A stretch of 64,000 nucleotides of DNA. It comes from Aeromonas finlandensis (lineage in GTDB: Bacteria; Pseudomonadota; Gammaproteobacteria; Enterobacterales; Aeromonadaceae). The notes under the pieces were generated by a model that was not told the DNA's origin, made no database searches, and saw only the letters and a program-made list of their open reading frames with translations. Made by a program: the position numbers and the translations under genes. The stretch is from positions 1 through 64,000 of the forward strand of contig NZ_JRGK01000263.1 in the NCBI RefSeq assembly GCF_000764645.1, given 5' to 3'. Shown here in pieces: positions 18,898 through 27,596 of this stretch; within the stretch, counting starts at the first letter, position 1; every line of letters begins with the position of its first letter.

Positions 18898-19815
18898 TCA
18901 GATGGCGCGGGCAAGGGTCTCCATGCACCAGGCCCTGAATCCGGGCACGTCGATATCGAGACACACCTCGGCGTTGGGCGGTCGCTTGAGCCGGTTGTTG
19001 ATATCCACCGCGGTGGTGCCCAGAGTGTGCTCACCCCGGGTCTCGATGGCCACATGGCAGGCCCGGGTGATGAAGAGGTCGGGGCGCACCAGGTAGGCGA
19101 TGGCGCAGAGATCGTGCATCTTGAGCCCAGTCTGCATGCTGCCGCCGCGATAGTGGCCGAACAGGGCGTGGAGCATGGCGCCGGTGCGGTTGAGGGCGGG
19201 CAGCGCCGCAATCATCTCGCCGGTCAGGGTGGCCCGGCTGGTGACATCGAGCCCGCACATCACGATGGGCAGGCCACTGCTGAAGACAATGTGGGCCGCT
19301 TCCGGATCCACGTAAATATTGAACTCGGCATTGGGGGTGTGGTTGCCCCGACCGGCCGAGCCGCCCATCAGCACGATCCGCGCGATCTTCTCCCGACACT
19401 CGGGGTGCTGGGTGAGCAGCAGGGCGATATTGGTCAGCGGCCCGATGGGCACCAGCGTCATGGGCTGTTCGCTGGCTAGCAGGGTGGCCTTCATGGCTTC
19501 GACGGCATGGATTGGCAGCGGCTGTTGCCTAGGCTCGGCAAACTCGTAACCATCGAGGCCGGAGTGGCCGTGGATGTGGCTGGCATTGTCGAGAGGGCGC
19601 ACGAGGGGCTGGCTGGCCCCCTGTGCCACCGGTACCTCTTGGCCGAAAAAGTGCAGCAGGCGCAGGGCGTTGCAGGTGGTCTTGCTGACATCGACGTTGC
19701 CGGCGACCGTGGTGATGAGCGCCAGCTCGATCCCGGGATGAAACAGGGCGGCGGCGATGGCAACGGCATCGTCGATGCCGGGGTCGGTATCCAGAATAAT
19801 GGCGACAGGGTTCAC
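18898..19815 (-). CDS. Inosine/uridine-preferring nucleoside hydrolase
   Basis: A nucleoside N-ribohydrolase (RihC/IunH family) that splits nucleosides to base and ribose. I start it at the GTG at 19815, which is preceded by GAGGAGA at good spacing and gives 305 residues, the usual length. An upstream ATG would overlap the adenine deaminase gene. The calcium-binding signature DTDPGIDDA is at about residues 8-16, and the later TNIALLL and C-terminal VDINNR elements are present. It lies 16 bases after ade, consistent with joint salvage of adenosine-type nucleosides. Confidence 0.92.
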   Translation of the reverse strand: MNPVAIILDTDPGIDDAVAIAAALFHPGIELALITTVAGNVDVSKTTCNALRLLHFFGQEVPVAQGASQPLVRPLDNASHIHGHSGLDGYEFAEPRQQPLPIHAVEAMKATLLASEQPMTLVPIGPLTNIALLLTQHPECREKIARIVLMGGSAGRGNHTPNAEFNIYVDPEAAHIVFSSGLPIVMCGLDVTSRATLTGEMIAALPALNRTGAMLHALFGHYRGGSMQTGLKMHDLCAIAYLVRPDLFITRACHVAIETRGEHTLGTTAVDINNRLKRPPNAEVCLDIDVPGFRAWCMETLARAI

Positions 19816-19831
19816 GCTGTTCTCCTCGAGG

Positions 19832-21631
19832 TTAATCGGCTTGGCTGGCATCGTGGGGCCAGCAGCAGATGAAGGGATCGACAATCTCGCGGGTCAGGCC
19901 GTCGGTGAGGCCGAGATCGGTCAAATGCGGCCCCGCATTGCAGGCAAGACAGGTCCCCTCGATGGCCTTGAAGACCCGGTAGGGGGGCTCCCACTCCACC
20001 ACCTTGCCGCTCACTTTGCGCAGGGCGTGGAAACTGGCGGCCAGTTCGCTGGCTGGCAGGTCGGAGAGCATGCCCGCGATAGGCATGGCAACGTGGGCCA
20101 GCACCTCACCTTGCTGAACGACCGCCATGCCGCCTCCGCTGGCGATCAGGGTGTTGGCGGCCAGCATCATCTCTTGCGGGTCGCGCCCCAGCACCACCAG
20201 ATTGTGGGAGTCGTGGGAGTAGCTGGTGGCGATGGCCCCTTGCAGCTCGCCCCACCCCTCCAGCAGCGCCAGCCGGGTGCCCGCCTGATGGCGGCCGTGG
20301 CGGTGTTGCACCGAGATGAGGCTAAATCCCGTCGGCACGATGACCTGACCATCCCGAACCTCAACCTCGGTTTCACTCCACTGGGTGAAGCGAGCCCCCT
20401 TGATGGTCTTGAAGCGGGCACGCCCCGCAGTCAGCCCGGGCACCCGGATGATGAACTCCTCCAGTGTGCGCAGGGGGATCTGCATGGTATCGCGCGGCGC
20501 CTGACAACCAGCGACAGGCTCGGAGGGTTTGAGAATGGCGCCATGGCGGGCGACCCGCTGGCCACCGCTGTAGACCCAGATCGGGTTGAGATCGGTGAGG
20601 TTGTCGAACACCACCAGATCGGCGCAGCGGCCAGCGGCAACCAGCCCGAGATCGTTGCGCTGCAGACGGATGGCGGCATTGAGGGTGGCCATTCGCAGCA
20701 CGTCGGGTACCGCCAGCCCCAGCTCAGCCAGCAGTTTGACCAGCGCAATCATGCCTCCCTTCTCCAGCAGCATGTCGGGCGGCACATCGTCGGTACAGAG
20801 GGTGATTTGGGAGGAGAGGTGGGGCAGCTGTTTCAGCGCCGCGACGATCTCCGGCAGCAGATAGGGGTGGGAGCCGCGCAGCTGGAGGGTGAGCCCGGCC
20901 CGCAGCTTCTCCAGCGCATCGGCAGCTGAGGTGAGTTCGTGATCCGAGCTGACCCCGGCCGCCAGATAGGCTTGCAGCCGGTGACCAGTGAGGCCCCGGG
21001 CGTGTCCCTCAATCAGGGCATTGCGTTGCAAACCAGCGTGCAGAATGCCGGTCATCCGCTCGCTGCCGCCCAGCACCCCCTGCATGTCCATCACCTCGGC
21101 GATCCCCGCCACCTCCGGCCACTCCTGCATGGTGGCCATCTCGGGGCCGTGGAAGTCGGCGCCTGACATCTCGAGACCCGGCGTCGAGGGGACGCTGGAG
21201 GGGGCGGCGCAGATGACCCGCAGCGGCAGATTGCGGCTGGCGTCGATGGCGTAGCGCACCCCCTCCAGCCCGAGCACATTGGCCAGCTCGTGGGGATCCC
21301 AGAAGATGGTGGTGGTGCCCTGCGCGACCACTACATCGGCGTAGCGCTCCGGCGTCAGGTGGGAGCTCTCCACATGGACATGGCTGTCGATAAGACCGGG
21401 CGAGAGATAGGCACCGGCCAGATCGTGGGTTTCGCTCGCCTGCTGGAAGGTGCCGACCGGGTGAACGCTGGCGATCAGCGGGCCGACCAGTCCCACGTCG
21501 GCGGGGCGGATCTCGCCGGTCACCATGTCGATCAGGTTGGCGTTGGTGAGCTGCAGATCGAAGGGCGCTTCGCCGAGGGCCGCCTGCACGGCGCGGCGGC
21601 GCAAGTTGAGGGATGCATCTTGTTCACACAT
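19832..21631 (-). CDS. ade: Adenine deaminase
   Basis: Ade converts adenine to hypoxanthine and ammonia. About 599 residues from ATG 21631 align along their length with the bacterial adenine deaminase family. The metal-binding motif [10 protein letters not shown] (about 83-92), IFWDPHEL (about 112), the LCTDD motif and the C-terminal [12 protein letters not shown] are all visible. There is no clear ribosome-binding site. It is the first gene of the operon with the nucleoside hydrolase and the DcuC-like carrier, and is divergent from a LysR gene with a PurR-like operator between them. Confidence 0.94.
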   Translation of the reverse strand: MCEQDASLNLRRRAVQAALGEAPFDLQLTNANLIDMVTGEIRPADVGLVGPLIASVHPVGTFQQASETHDLAGAYLSPGLIDSHVHVESSHLTPERYADVVVAQGTTTIFWDPHELANVLGLEGVRYAIDASRNLPLRVICAAPSSVPSTPGLEMSGADFHGPEMATMQEWPEVAGIAEVMDMQGVLGGSERMTGILHAGLQRNALIEGHARGLTGHRLQAYLAAGVSSDHELTSAADALEKLRAGLTLQLRGSHPYLLPEIVAALKQLPHLSSQITLCTDDVPPDMLLEKGGMIALVKLLAELGLAVPDVLRMATLNAAIRLQRNDLGLVAAGRCADLVVFDNLTDLNPIWVYSGGQRVARHGAILKPSEPVAGCQAPRDTMQIPLRTLEEFIIRVPGLTAGRARFKTIKGARFTQWSETEVEVRDGQVIVPTGFSLISVQHRHGRHQAGTRLALLEGWGELQGAIATSYSHDSHNLVVLGRDPQEMMLAANTLIASGGGMAVVQQGEVLAHVAMPIAGMLSDLPASELAASFHALRKVSGKVVEWEPPYRVFKAIEGTCLACNAGPHLTDLGLTDGLTREIVDPFICCWPHDASQAD

Positions 21632-21734
21632 GAAGGAGAGGCCTGACAAGGGGAATAATGGGCACACTTTAGGGAGAGGATTGGCCCATGCATAGCGCAA
21701 AGAATTTATAACTGGATAAGAAAGGGTTATGCTG

Positions 21735-21750
21735 TTGCAAACGTTTTTCT
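21735..21750. promoter_or_regulatory. PurR-like operator
   Basis: TTGCAAACGTTTTTCT matches 10 of the 12 fixed positions of the E. coli PurR consensus (ANGCAANCGNTTNCNT). It lies between the adenine deaminase and LysR genes, 15 bases ahead of the LysR ATG. Purine repression of one or both genes is an inference. Confidence 0.5.
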
Positions 21751-21765
21751 CCGGTTGTCTCTTCC

Positions 21766-22704
21766 ATGTCTGAACCCTGGCGCCGTCTGCCTGCGCTCTC
21801 TCTCAAGCAGATCCAGTATTTTGTCACTCTGGCCCAGCTGCGCCACTTCACCGAAACGGCCAACCAGATGGCCATCAGTCAACCCGCCCTGAGCAGCGCC
21901 TTGCGACAGATTGAATCTGTGCTTGGCGGCAAATTGTTCCATCGCACCGCGCAGGCGGTCACCCTGACCGAGCAGGGAGAGGCGATCCTGCCCCACGCCA
22001 AGGGGCTGCTCAATGTGGCCCACGCCGCTTTTGCCGACATGCAGCAGGTGATGGCCGAAGGGGGCGATGGTACCCTGCGCATCGGTCTGATCCCGTCGGC
22101 CTGTGCCCTTATGTTCCCGCTGGCGGCCGCTCGTCTGCAGCAGCAGTTTCCCGGTTTGCGGGTCGAGTTTCAGGATCACACCAATGATGGCCTGCTGCAG
22201 GCGCTGGCCGAGGGGTCGCTGGATGCGGGGATTGGCGTGCTGGATGGCGATCTGCCCGACTCGCTCGAGGTCACGCCGCTGCTGGACGATGCGCTGGTGG
22301 CGGTGATCAACCGACAGGATCAGCTGGCAACGGAGGAGATGCTCTGTTGGCAGCTGCTGGCTCACCGCGATATCGCCCTGTTTGCCAGAGGCAACGTCAG
22401 TCGACAGGTCCACGGGTTGGCCCAGAGCCAGTTGCCCGGGCTAAAGCCCAGATACACCACCGACTATGTCGAGACCCTGTACGGTCTGGTACGCTCGGGG
22501 CTGGCCATTGCCATCCTGCCCAGGCTCTATACCGCCCATCTCTGTGATCCCCAGCTCAAGGTGGTGGATCTGCATCAACCGGTGCTGAGTCGTACGCTGG
22601 CGCTGATGTGGGCGAAAGGACTCTCCCGATCGACCCGCATCGACGAGGGGCGAGCTCTGCTGCGCAGCACCATCATCGAGCAGTTGGGCAGCCAGCACTG
22701 CTGA
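21766..22704 (+). CDS. LysR-family regulator next to the purine operon
   Basis: A 312-residue LysR-type regulator. The helix-turn-helix is near 15-75 (ISQPALSSALRQIESVLGG) and the effector domain spans about 100-300. It is divergent from ade by 134 bases and probably controls the adenine deaminase/nucleoside hydrolase/DcuC-like operon. The inducer is not visible. Confidence 0.93.
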   Translation: MSEPWRRLPALSLKQIQYFVTLAQLRHFTETANQMAISQPALSSALRQIESVLGGKLFHRTAQAVTLTEQGEAILPHAKGLLNVAHAAFADMQQVMAEGGDGTLRIGLIPSACALMFPLAAARLQQQFPGLRVEFQDHTNDGLLQALAEGSLDAGIGVLDGDLPDSLEVTPLLDDALVAVINRQDQLATEEMLCWQLLAHRDIALFARGNVSRQVHGLAQSQLPGLKPRYTTDYVETLYGLVRSGLAIAILPRLYTAHLCDPQLKVVDLHQPVLSRTLALMWAKGLSRSTRIDEGRALLRSTIIEQLGSQHC

Positions 22705-22980
22705 GATTGCGCTCACAAGCCCCGTGCTGGTGACAGGAGCTGTCCGATCGTCAGCTGTCGGGGTGGGGCTGCGACAGCCTCCCGGCATTGCCGAGGGTTG
22801 CACCATTCCTGTGAAATGAAAATTTTCTTGTGGTTATTCAAGCGATTGAATTCGATCTTGCCAGTCACACCTGTTGCCGGGTTTCAAGCGAAGAGCTACC
22901 TACCGCAATCCCTCCACTGGCTTGCCGCTTGCCGGTTTGTATAGTGCAGGTTAATAGTGCAGGGGAAATTAATCAGGTTT
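22705..22980. other. Intergenic stretch before the glycine-zipper gene
   Basis: No gene is visible. Near the right end is a short tandem repeat (TAGTGCAGG twice, about 22941-22962). A direct repeat AGCTGTC lies near 22740-22758. The promoter of the glycine-zipper gene is presumably here. Confidence 0.4.
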
Positions 22981-22993
22981 GACAGGAGTATCC

Positions 22994-23473
22994 ATGGAGA
23001 TGAATAGCGGTGGCATTCGCGCGCTGGTTTTGCTGGGCGCCTTGCTGGCTGGCAGCACGACCGTGCACGCCTCCGAGACCCTCAATACCATTCTGGGGGG
23101 CGGCGCAGGCGGAGTGGCGGGCACCATGATCGGCAAGGAGCTGGGTGGTGATACCGGTGCGCTGGTGGGGGCTGCGTTGGGTGGTGCCGCCGGTGGTGCG
23201 GCGACGGCTAACAAGGGCAACAAGAATGAAGCGGCCCTTGGCGGCGCGGTGGGGGCGCTGGGTGGTGCTGCCATCGGCAAGAGTGTCGGCGGTGATACTG
23301 GTCAGCTGATCGGGGCCGGGGTTGGCGGGGCGAGCGGCTCGGCCATCGGTGCCAAGACCGGCGATGGTCACCAGAGCCAGGATCGCTATTACGATGATGA
23401 TGACGACCACCATCACAAACACCACAAAAAGCACAAGAAGCATAAAAAGCACAGAGATCACGACGACGATTGA
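22994..23473 (+). CDS. Exported glycine-zipper protein with His/Lys/Asp tail
   Basis: A 159-residue protein starting at ATG 22994, with AGGAG five bases upstream. An N-terminal signal peptide ends near VHASE (about residue 25). Two glycine-zipper-rich blocks follow, each containing GGDTG (GGDTGALVGAALGG and GGDTGQLIGAGVGG), which suggests an internal duplication. The last 28 residues are almost only Asp, His and Lys, a probable metal-binding or polyelectrolyte tail. Glycine zippers insert in or associate with membranes. No precise function can be given. Confidence 0.85.
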   Translation: MEMNSGGIRALVLLGALLAGSTTVHASETLNTILGGGAGGVAGTMIGKELGGDTGALVGAALGGAAGGAATANKGNKNEAALGGAVGALGGAAIGKSVGGDTGQLIGAGVGGASGSAIGAKTGDGHQSQDRYYDDDDDHHHKHHKKHKKHKKHRDHDDD

Positions 23474-23500
23474 TGCGCGCGCAGGGCATTCTGAAGATGC

Positions 23501-23527
23501 AAAACGGGGCCTGTTGGCCCCGTTTTT
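23501..23527. terminator. Terminator after the glycine-zipper gene
   Basis: An eleven-base stem (23501-23511 with 23516-23526), TGTT loop, then a T-run. It can serve both convergent genes. Confidence 0.88.
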
Positions 23528-23568
23528 CATGGTGTGGTCACTCTCTTTGCGCTTATCAGATCGCGCGG

Positions 23569-24525
23569 TCATACCAGTCGGTGCTGGCGGCGACCGGCGG
23601 CAAAGGCGTTGATGTTGTCTATCAGCTGATCGGCGAGACGCTGCATTGACTCCTCGCTGGCCCAGGCCACATGGGGGGTCAGGATAAAGTGGGGGTATTG
23701 CAGCGCCTTCATCAAGGGATGGTCGGGGGGCGGCGGTTCGACACTCGCCACATCGAAGCCTGCGCCACCGAGCTGGCCATTGGCCAGCGCTTGCAGCAGT
23801 GCCTCTTCATCCACCAGTCCACCACGGCCGACGTTGATCAGCAAAGCCCCCGCTTTCATCAGCCCCAGCTCCCGCTCGCCAATCAGGTTGCGGGTGTAGG
23901 GGGTGAGCGGGCAGTGCAGACTGATCACATCCGAGCTTTGCAGCAGTTCATCCAGTGGCAGTCGATCCTCATCATGGCTGGCGCCAACCTGACTCTGGGC
24001 GTAGCGCACCGTCATCCCCATCCCTTTGGCCCGTTCGCCGAGCGCCTGACCCAGGGTTCCCTTGCCGATGATGCCGAGCTGCTTGCCGTGCAGATCCATG
24101 ATGTTGTGGTCGAAGAAGCAGAACTGGCCGCTCTGTTGCCAGCGCCCCTCCAGCAGCGACTGGCGCCAGCAGAAGAGGTTGCGCGACAGGGCCAGCATCA
24201 GTGCCATGGCGTGTTCCGGCACCGAGGGGCCCGAGTAGTTGCGGATATTGCACACCCCGACGTTGGCGGCGCGGCACGCCTCCAGATCCACGTTGTCGCT
24301 GCCGGTGGCGGCCAGTGCGATGAGTTTGAGCTCCGGCAGCTGGGCCAGCTCGGCGGCACCGATCCGCACCTTGTTGATGATGGCGATGCTGGCGTTTTTC
24401 AGCCGCTCGACCACCTGTTCCGGGGCGGTACGCGGATAGCTCTGCCAGTGATGGGGGAAGTCGGGGTGATGCAGGGTGATGCCCGCATCCAGGGTATCGC
24501 TGTCGAGAAATACGATTTGCTGCAT
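23569..24525 (-). CDS. D-2-hydroxyacid dehydrogenase
   Basis: A 318-residue NAD(P)-dependent dehydrogenase of the glycerate/hydroxypyruvate/2-ketoacid reductase family. The start is ATG 24525 behind AGGAAG. Rossmann motif GIIGKGTLGQALGERAKG (about 145-162) and the catalytic Arg-Glu-His residues are visible, in NVGRGGLVDE (Arg), the EPPPPDHPL region (Glu) and LTPHVAW (His). Hydroxypyruvate reductase (HprA-like) is the likeliest specific role. Confidence 0.9.
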   Translation of the reverse strand: MQQIVFLDSDTLDAGITLHHPDFPHHWQSYPRTAPEQVVERLKNASIAIINKVRIGAAELAQLPELKLIALAATGSDNVDLEACRAANVGVCNIRNYSGPSVPEHAMALMLALSRNLFCWRQSLLEGRWQQSGQFCFFDHNIMDLHGKQLGIIGKGTLGQALGERAKGMGMTVRYAQSQVGASHDEDRLPLDELLQSSDVISLHCPLTPYTRNLIGERELGLMKAGALLINVGRGGLVDEEALLQALANGQLGGAGFDVASVEPPPPDHPLMKALQYPHFILTPHVAWASEESMQRLADQLIDNINAFAAGRRQHRLV

Positions 24526-24670
24526 GGATCTTCCTGCCATTTTTCAGGTTCGAGGGGTCATGATGCCAAAGAGGATGCAGTCAGGGCCAGCCTGCCGCTG
24601 TGCCAGGGTTGGGCTTTATCCGGCAGATGTGAGCTTGCGCGCGCTTTGTTGCTCGATGGTGGCGGCTGGT

Positions 24671-25435
24671 TTAGAGCCAGCCCAGATGGTTGAGCCAGCC
24701 CTGAATGCGGGTGGGAGTCTCCTCCAGCTCCATCAGGGCGTAGGGGCGGTAGTTGAGCTTGTTGCTGCGGCGGCTCTCGCTTCTGCGGACCTCTGCGGCT
24801 AAGAGTGGCCAGCGGCCACCATCCTCCTGATAGAGATCCAGGGTCGGAATGGCTGCCTGTGCGACCTCCTTGGCCATGATCCGGTTGCTCTGCTGATTGG
24901 GAAAGAAGCCGTCGAGCAGCACCAGTGCATCGGGGGCGGGCAACTGCTCGCTGGCGATGAGGTTGGCGGTCCAGGCAGCGCCAGTGCCTTGTGCCAGGAT
25001 CAGCTTGAAGCCCCCCTCTTGCAGCTTGGCATCGGCCAGCTTGCTGATCCGCTCGGCAAATTGCTTGCGAAATTCATCGCTGTTTTTCGCTTTTTTCTCG
25101 GCGGCAGGGTCGAGCTCGGTCTGTTGGGGAGAGGGGAGCAGCAGCAGGGTATCAAAGCCCAGCTGGCCAAGGGCACGGGTCAGTTGCCACAGCTGGCCGC
25201 TGCGCTGCCAGTCGGGCAGCAAAATGGCCAGCCCCACATAGTTTTCACTGTCGTGTTTGGCGAACAGCACCGTCTGCTTGTCGATCTGGGTAGCATCGGG
25301 CAGCCCTTTCCAGTCGCTGGCTTGCCAGTGGTCGAGGGGCAGTGGCTCGGCGACGGGGGGGGCGACGTCGCTCGCTTCTGCCCCATGGCCAGCCAGCAAG
25401 GTCAATAACAGCAGTGATAAGGATAATCTGGCCAT
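24671..25435 (-). CDS. Exported DUF3530-like protein
   Basis: A 254-residue protein with a signal peptide (cleavage near GAEAS, residues 19-22). The remainder resembles the DUF3530 alpha/beta-hydrolase-like family: GLAILLPDWQRSG, LGQLGFDTLLLLPS and LILAQGTGAAW, the last in the place of a nucleophile elbow but with Gly-Thr-Gly instead of Gly-x-Ser-x-Gly. Function is unknown, and it may not be catalytic. It is separated from efp by a terminator. Confidence 0.75.
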   Translation of the reverse strand: MARLSLSLLLLTLLAGHGAEASDVAPPVAEPLPLDHWQASDWKGLPDATQIDKQTVLFAKHDSENYVGLAILLPDWQRSGQLWQLTRALGQLGFDTLLLLPSPQQTELDPAAEKKAKNSDEFRKQFAERISKLADAKLQEGGFKLILAQGTGAAWTANLIASEQLPAPDALVLLDGFFPNQQSNRIMAKEVAQAAIPTLDLYQEDGGRWPLLAAEVRRSESRRSNKLNYRPYALMELEETPTRIQGWLNHLGWL

Positions 25436-25517
25436 AGTGTGCTCCCCGGTTAACTGGGTTAGCGGCGGCGGCGGGATTTTCTGAAGGCGGGCGGTGTAAT
25501 GGCAATGCGCAGGTAAT

Positions 25518-25546
25518 AAAAAAGCGAGCCGGTGGCTCGCTTTTTT
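25518..25546. terminator. Terminator after efp
   Basis: A thirteen-base stem, AAAAAAGCGAGCC with GGCTCGCTTTTTT, has a GGT loop. It is a strong terminator for leftward efp transcription. Confidence 0.92.
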
Positions 25547-25568
25547 GCAATCAATTCAAAGCGCTCAA

Positions 25569-26135
25569 TTAGTTGACGCGACGCTTGAATTCGCCGGTGC
25601 GGCTGTCGATTTCGATCTTGTCACCGATCTCTACGAAGGCGGCAACAGCCAGCTCGTAGGTAGTGCCTTTCAGACGGGCAGGCTTGGTCACTTTACCGGA
25701 GGTGTCGCCACGGGCAGCCGGTTCGGTGTACTCAACTTCGCGCACGATGGTGGTCGGCAGTTCTACGGAGATGGCTTTCTCGTTGTAGAAAGTCACTTCG
25801 CAGATGTCTTCCATGCCGTCTACCAGGTAGTTCAGCACGTCACCCAGGTTGTCTTTCTCTACGTCGTACTGGTTGTACTCGGTGTCCATAAAGACATACA
25901 GGGGATCGGAGAAGTAGGAGTAGGTGCACTCTTTACGTTCCAGCTGAACTACGTCCAGCTTGTCGTCGGCCTTGAAGACGGTCTCGGTAGCGCTGCCGTT
26001 CAGCAGGCCCTTCAGCTTCATTTTGACCACGGCGGAGTTACGGCCGGATTTGTTGAATTCAGCCTTCTGAACCACCATCGGCTCGGTGCCGATCATGACT
26101 ACGTTACCAGCGCGGATTTCCTGTGCGGTTTTCAT
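25569..26135 (-). CDS. efp: Elongation factor P (arginine type)
   Basis: EF-P relieves ribosome stalling at polyproline. It has 188 residues with the usual KOW-like N-terminal domain and two OB domains. The modified tip of the first domain carries arginine R32 (KSGRNSA) instead of lysine, which marks the subfamily rhamnosylated on arginine. The adjacent upstream gene is earP, the matching rhamnosyltransferase, so the modification system is complete apart from dTDP-rhamnose synthesis. Confidence 0.97.
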   Translation of the reverse strand: MKTAQEIRAGNVVMIGTEPMVVQKAEFNKSGRNSAVVKMKLKGLLNGSATETVFKADDKLDVVQLERKECTYSYFSDPLYVFMDTEYNQYDVEKDNLGDVLNYLVDGMEDICEVTFYNEKAISVELPTTIVREVEYTEPAARGDTSGKVTKPARLKGTTYELAVAAFVEIGDKIEIDSRTGEFKRRVN

Positions 26136-26180
26136 GTAAAAAATTCCTGTTCGTGAAACGGACGGATAAAAACTGCCAGA

Positions 26181-27395
26181 TTATATACGGCTTTCTAAAA
26201 ATTTCACCAACCGCGTGACGAGATCCCCGTCCCGGAGCAACTTCTGTGACCAGCTTCGCCCATATTGCTGCCAAATAGCGCTATATCGGGGCCATTGGGC
26301 CCAAAGTTCGCGGCAATCTTCGCCACGATTGAGGGCCAGATTGAACCGGCGCAGCCATTGGGCGCACTCGGCGGGCAGATCGGCCAGATCTGACAAGTCA
26401 GATAAGTAGTGGTCAAGGAACTGCTCCAGCTTGACCAGATGAGCATCCTCTTCCTGCTGGTAGATGTGCCAGAGGAAAGGACGGGCTGCCCACTGGGCCC
26501 GCACGAAGGAGTCCTCCCCGCGTACCAGATTGAGATCGCAGCTCCACAGCAGCCGATCGTAACCGGTCTGATCGGTCATCGGCAGCAGCTTGATGGTGAG
26601 GTTGCCCGAGTGGAGCAGATCCCCCGCCTTGGCGGTGGTGATGGCGCTTTCAAGGTTTGCGCCGCGCAGCACATCCTGCAGTGAGCGCCCCAGCGGCAGC
26701 AGCAGGGTGACGGGCGTGGTGCTCTGGCACCAGCTCTCGACCAGGCTTTGCAGCGCATCGCTCTCGTAGGTAAAGAGGCTGACCCGCAGCTCGTTCTCTT
26801 GTTTGGGCGGCAAACCGAGGCTGGCCCAGTAGGCTGCCAGTCCCGCATCATCTTGCTGCCACTGCTCCCGTTCGGTGATGAGGTCGTGCTCGCACAAAAG
26901 GCCGCCGGTTTTAGCGGTAAAGCCCGGGAAGAAGAAGTATTTGTTGAGGCTCTGGTTGCCAACTCGCTGTGGCGAGGCGAGGCCGTGGCAATCCTCGACC
27001 CAGCTCTCTGCCGAGAGGTACTCCAGATTGATCCAGCAGGGGGGCTTGGGTTGGCTCGCCATCAGTTCTATGAAGGGGGTGGGCAGTTCGCAGGCAAAGG
27101 CTTCGATCACCACCCTGGCCGGGGTCATGTCGGTCGGCAGGGTCTCATGCCAGTGCTGGATATAGATCCCATCGACCCACTGACCATCCTGCGCCGGGTC
27201 GAGCCCGGGGCAGATGCGGGCGAAACTTGCCAGATCGTCCACCCAGAGCCGCACCTGTACGTCATTGCCGTGGGTGGGGATCTTCCCCTCCCGCTTTAGC
27301 TGGCGAGCGAGCCGCCAGGTGACGCCGATGTCACCGAAGTTGTCGACGACGCAACAGAAGATATCCCAGTCAAAGGGGGGCAGGGGGCTGGTCAT
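26181..27395 (-). CDS. earP: EF-P arginine rhamnosyltransferase EarP
   Basis: EarP transfers L-rhamnose from dTDP-rhamnose to arginine 32 of EF-P. About 404 residues start at ATG 27395. The first ORF codon lies 45 bases further upstream but has no family resemblance. The N-terminal signature VVDNFGDIGVTWRLARQL holds the catalytic aspartates. The C-terminal nucleotide-sugar region includes RGEDSFVRAQWAARPFLWHIY and the QQEEDAH segment. It ends 45 bases ahead of efp and is probably co-transcribed with it. Confidence 0.95.
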   Translation of the reverse strand: MTSPLPPFDWDIFCCVVDNFGDIGVTWRLARQLKREGKIPTHGNDVQVRLWVDDLASFARICPGLDPAQDGQWVDGIYIQHWHETLPTDMTPARVVIEAFACELPTPFIELMASQPKPPCWINLEYLSAESWVEDCHGLASPQRVGNQSLNKYFFFPGFTAKTGGLLCEHDLITEREQWQQDDAGLAAYWASLGLPPKQENELRVSLFTYESDALQSLVESWCQSTTPVTLLLPLGRSLQDVLRGANLESAITTAKAGDLLHSGNLTIKLLPMTDQTGYDRLLWSCDLNLVRGEDSFVRAQWAARPFLWHIYQQEEDAHLVKLEQFLDHYLSDLSDLADLPAECAQWLRRFNLALNRGEDCRELWAQWPRYSAIWQQYGRSWSQKLLRDGDLVTRLVKFLESRI

Positions 27396-27414
27396 GGCTC
27401 GGGGTTCCAGATGC

Positions 27415-27446
27415 AAAAAAACCGGTGCGCAGGGTAGCACACCGGT
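27415..27446 (-). terminator. Terminator beyond the guaC 3' remnant
   Basis: On the minus strand a CACCGGT-class stem (27440-27446 with 27421-27427) is followed by seven T. It lies downstream of the duplicated guaC tail rather than directly after guaC. Confidence 0.75.
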
Positions 27447-27491
27447 GGATTGGCTTCTAACCGTCAGCGCGTGACGGCGGTCTGTGGCAGG

Positions 27492-27573
27492 TTACTCCTT
27501 GCCGTTGACGTTGTTCTCTTGCTCGCGTACCCGGATAAAGGTGGTGTGTGCTTTGTTCAGCTCTTTAAGCTGG
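27492..27573 (-). pseudogene. Duplicated 3' remnant of guaC
   Basis: About 82 bases repeat the last 79 bases of guaC, including the stop codon, 105 bases further along in the direction of transcription. A perfect 40-base match (27507-27546 equals 27612-27651) is flanked by scattered substitutions and one extra codon. Read on the minus strand it gives [18 protein letters not shown] followed by ENNVNGKE and a stop. Without the rest of the gene it cannot be functional. It is a scar of a partial duplication or of allele replacement by a second guaC copy. Confidence 0.9.
27507..27546. repeat. 40-base direct repeat, copy 1 (remnant)
   Basis: Identical to 27612-27651 inside the guaC gene. The two copies are offset by 105 bases, so they could recombine and delete the piece between them. 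Confidence 0.95.
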
Positions 27574-27596
27574 AGGTTAAAGCAGATGAACCAATT

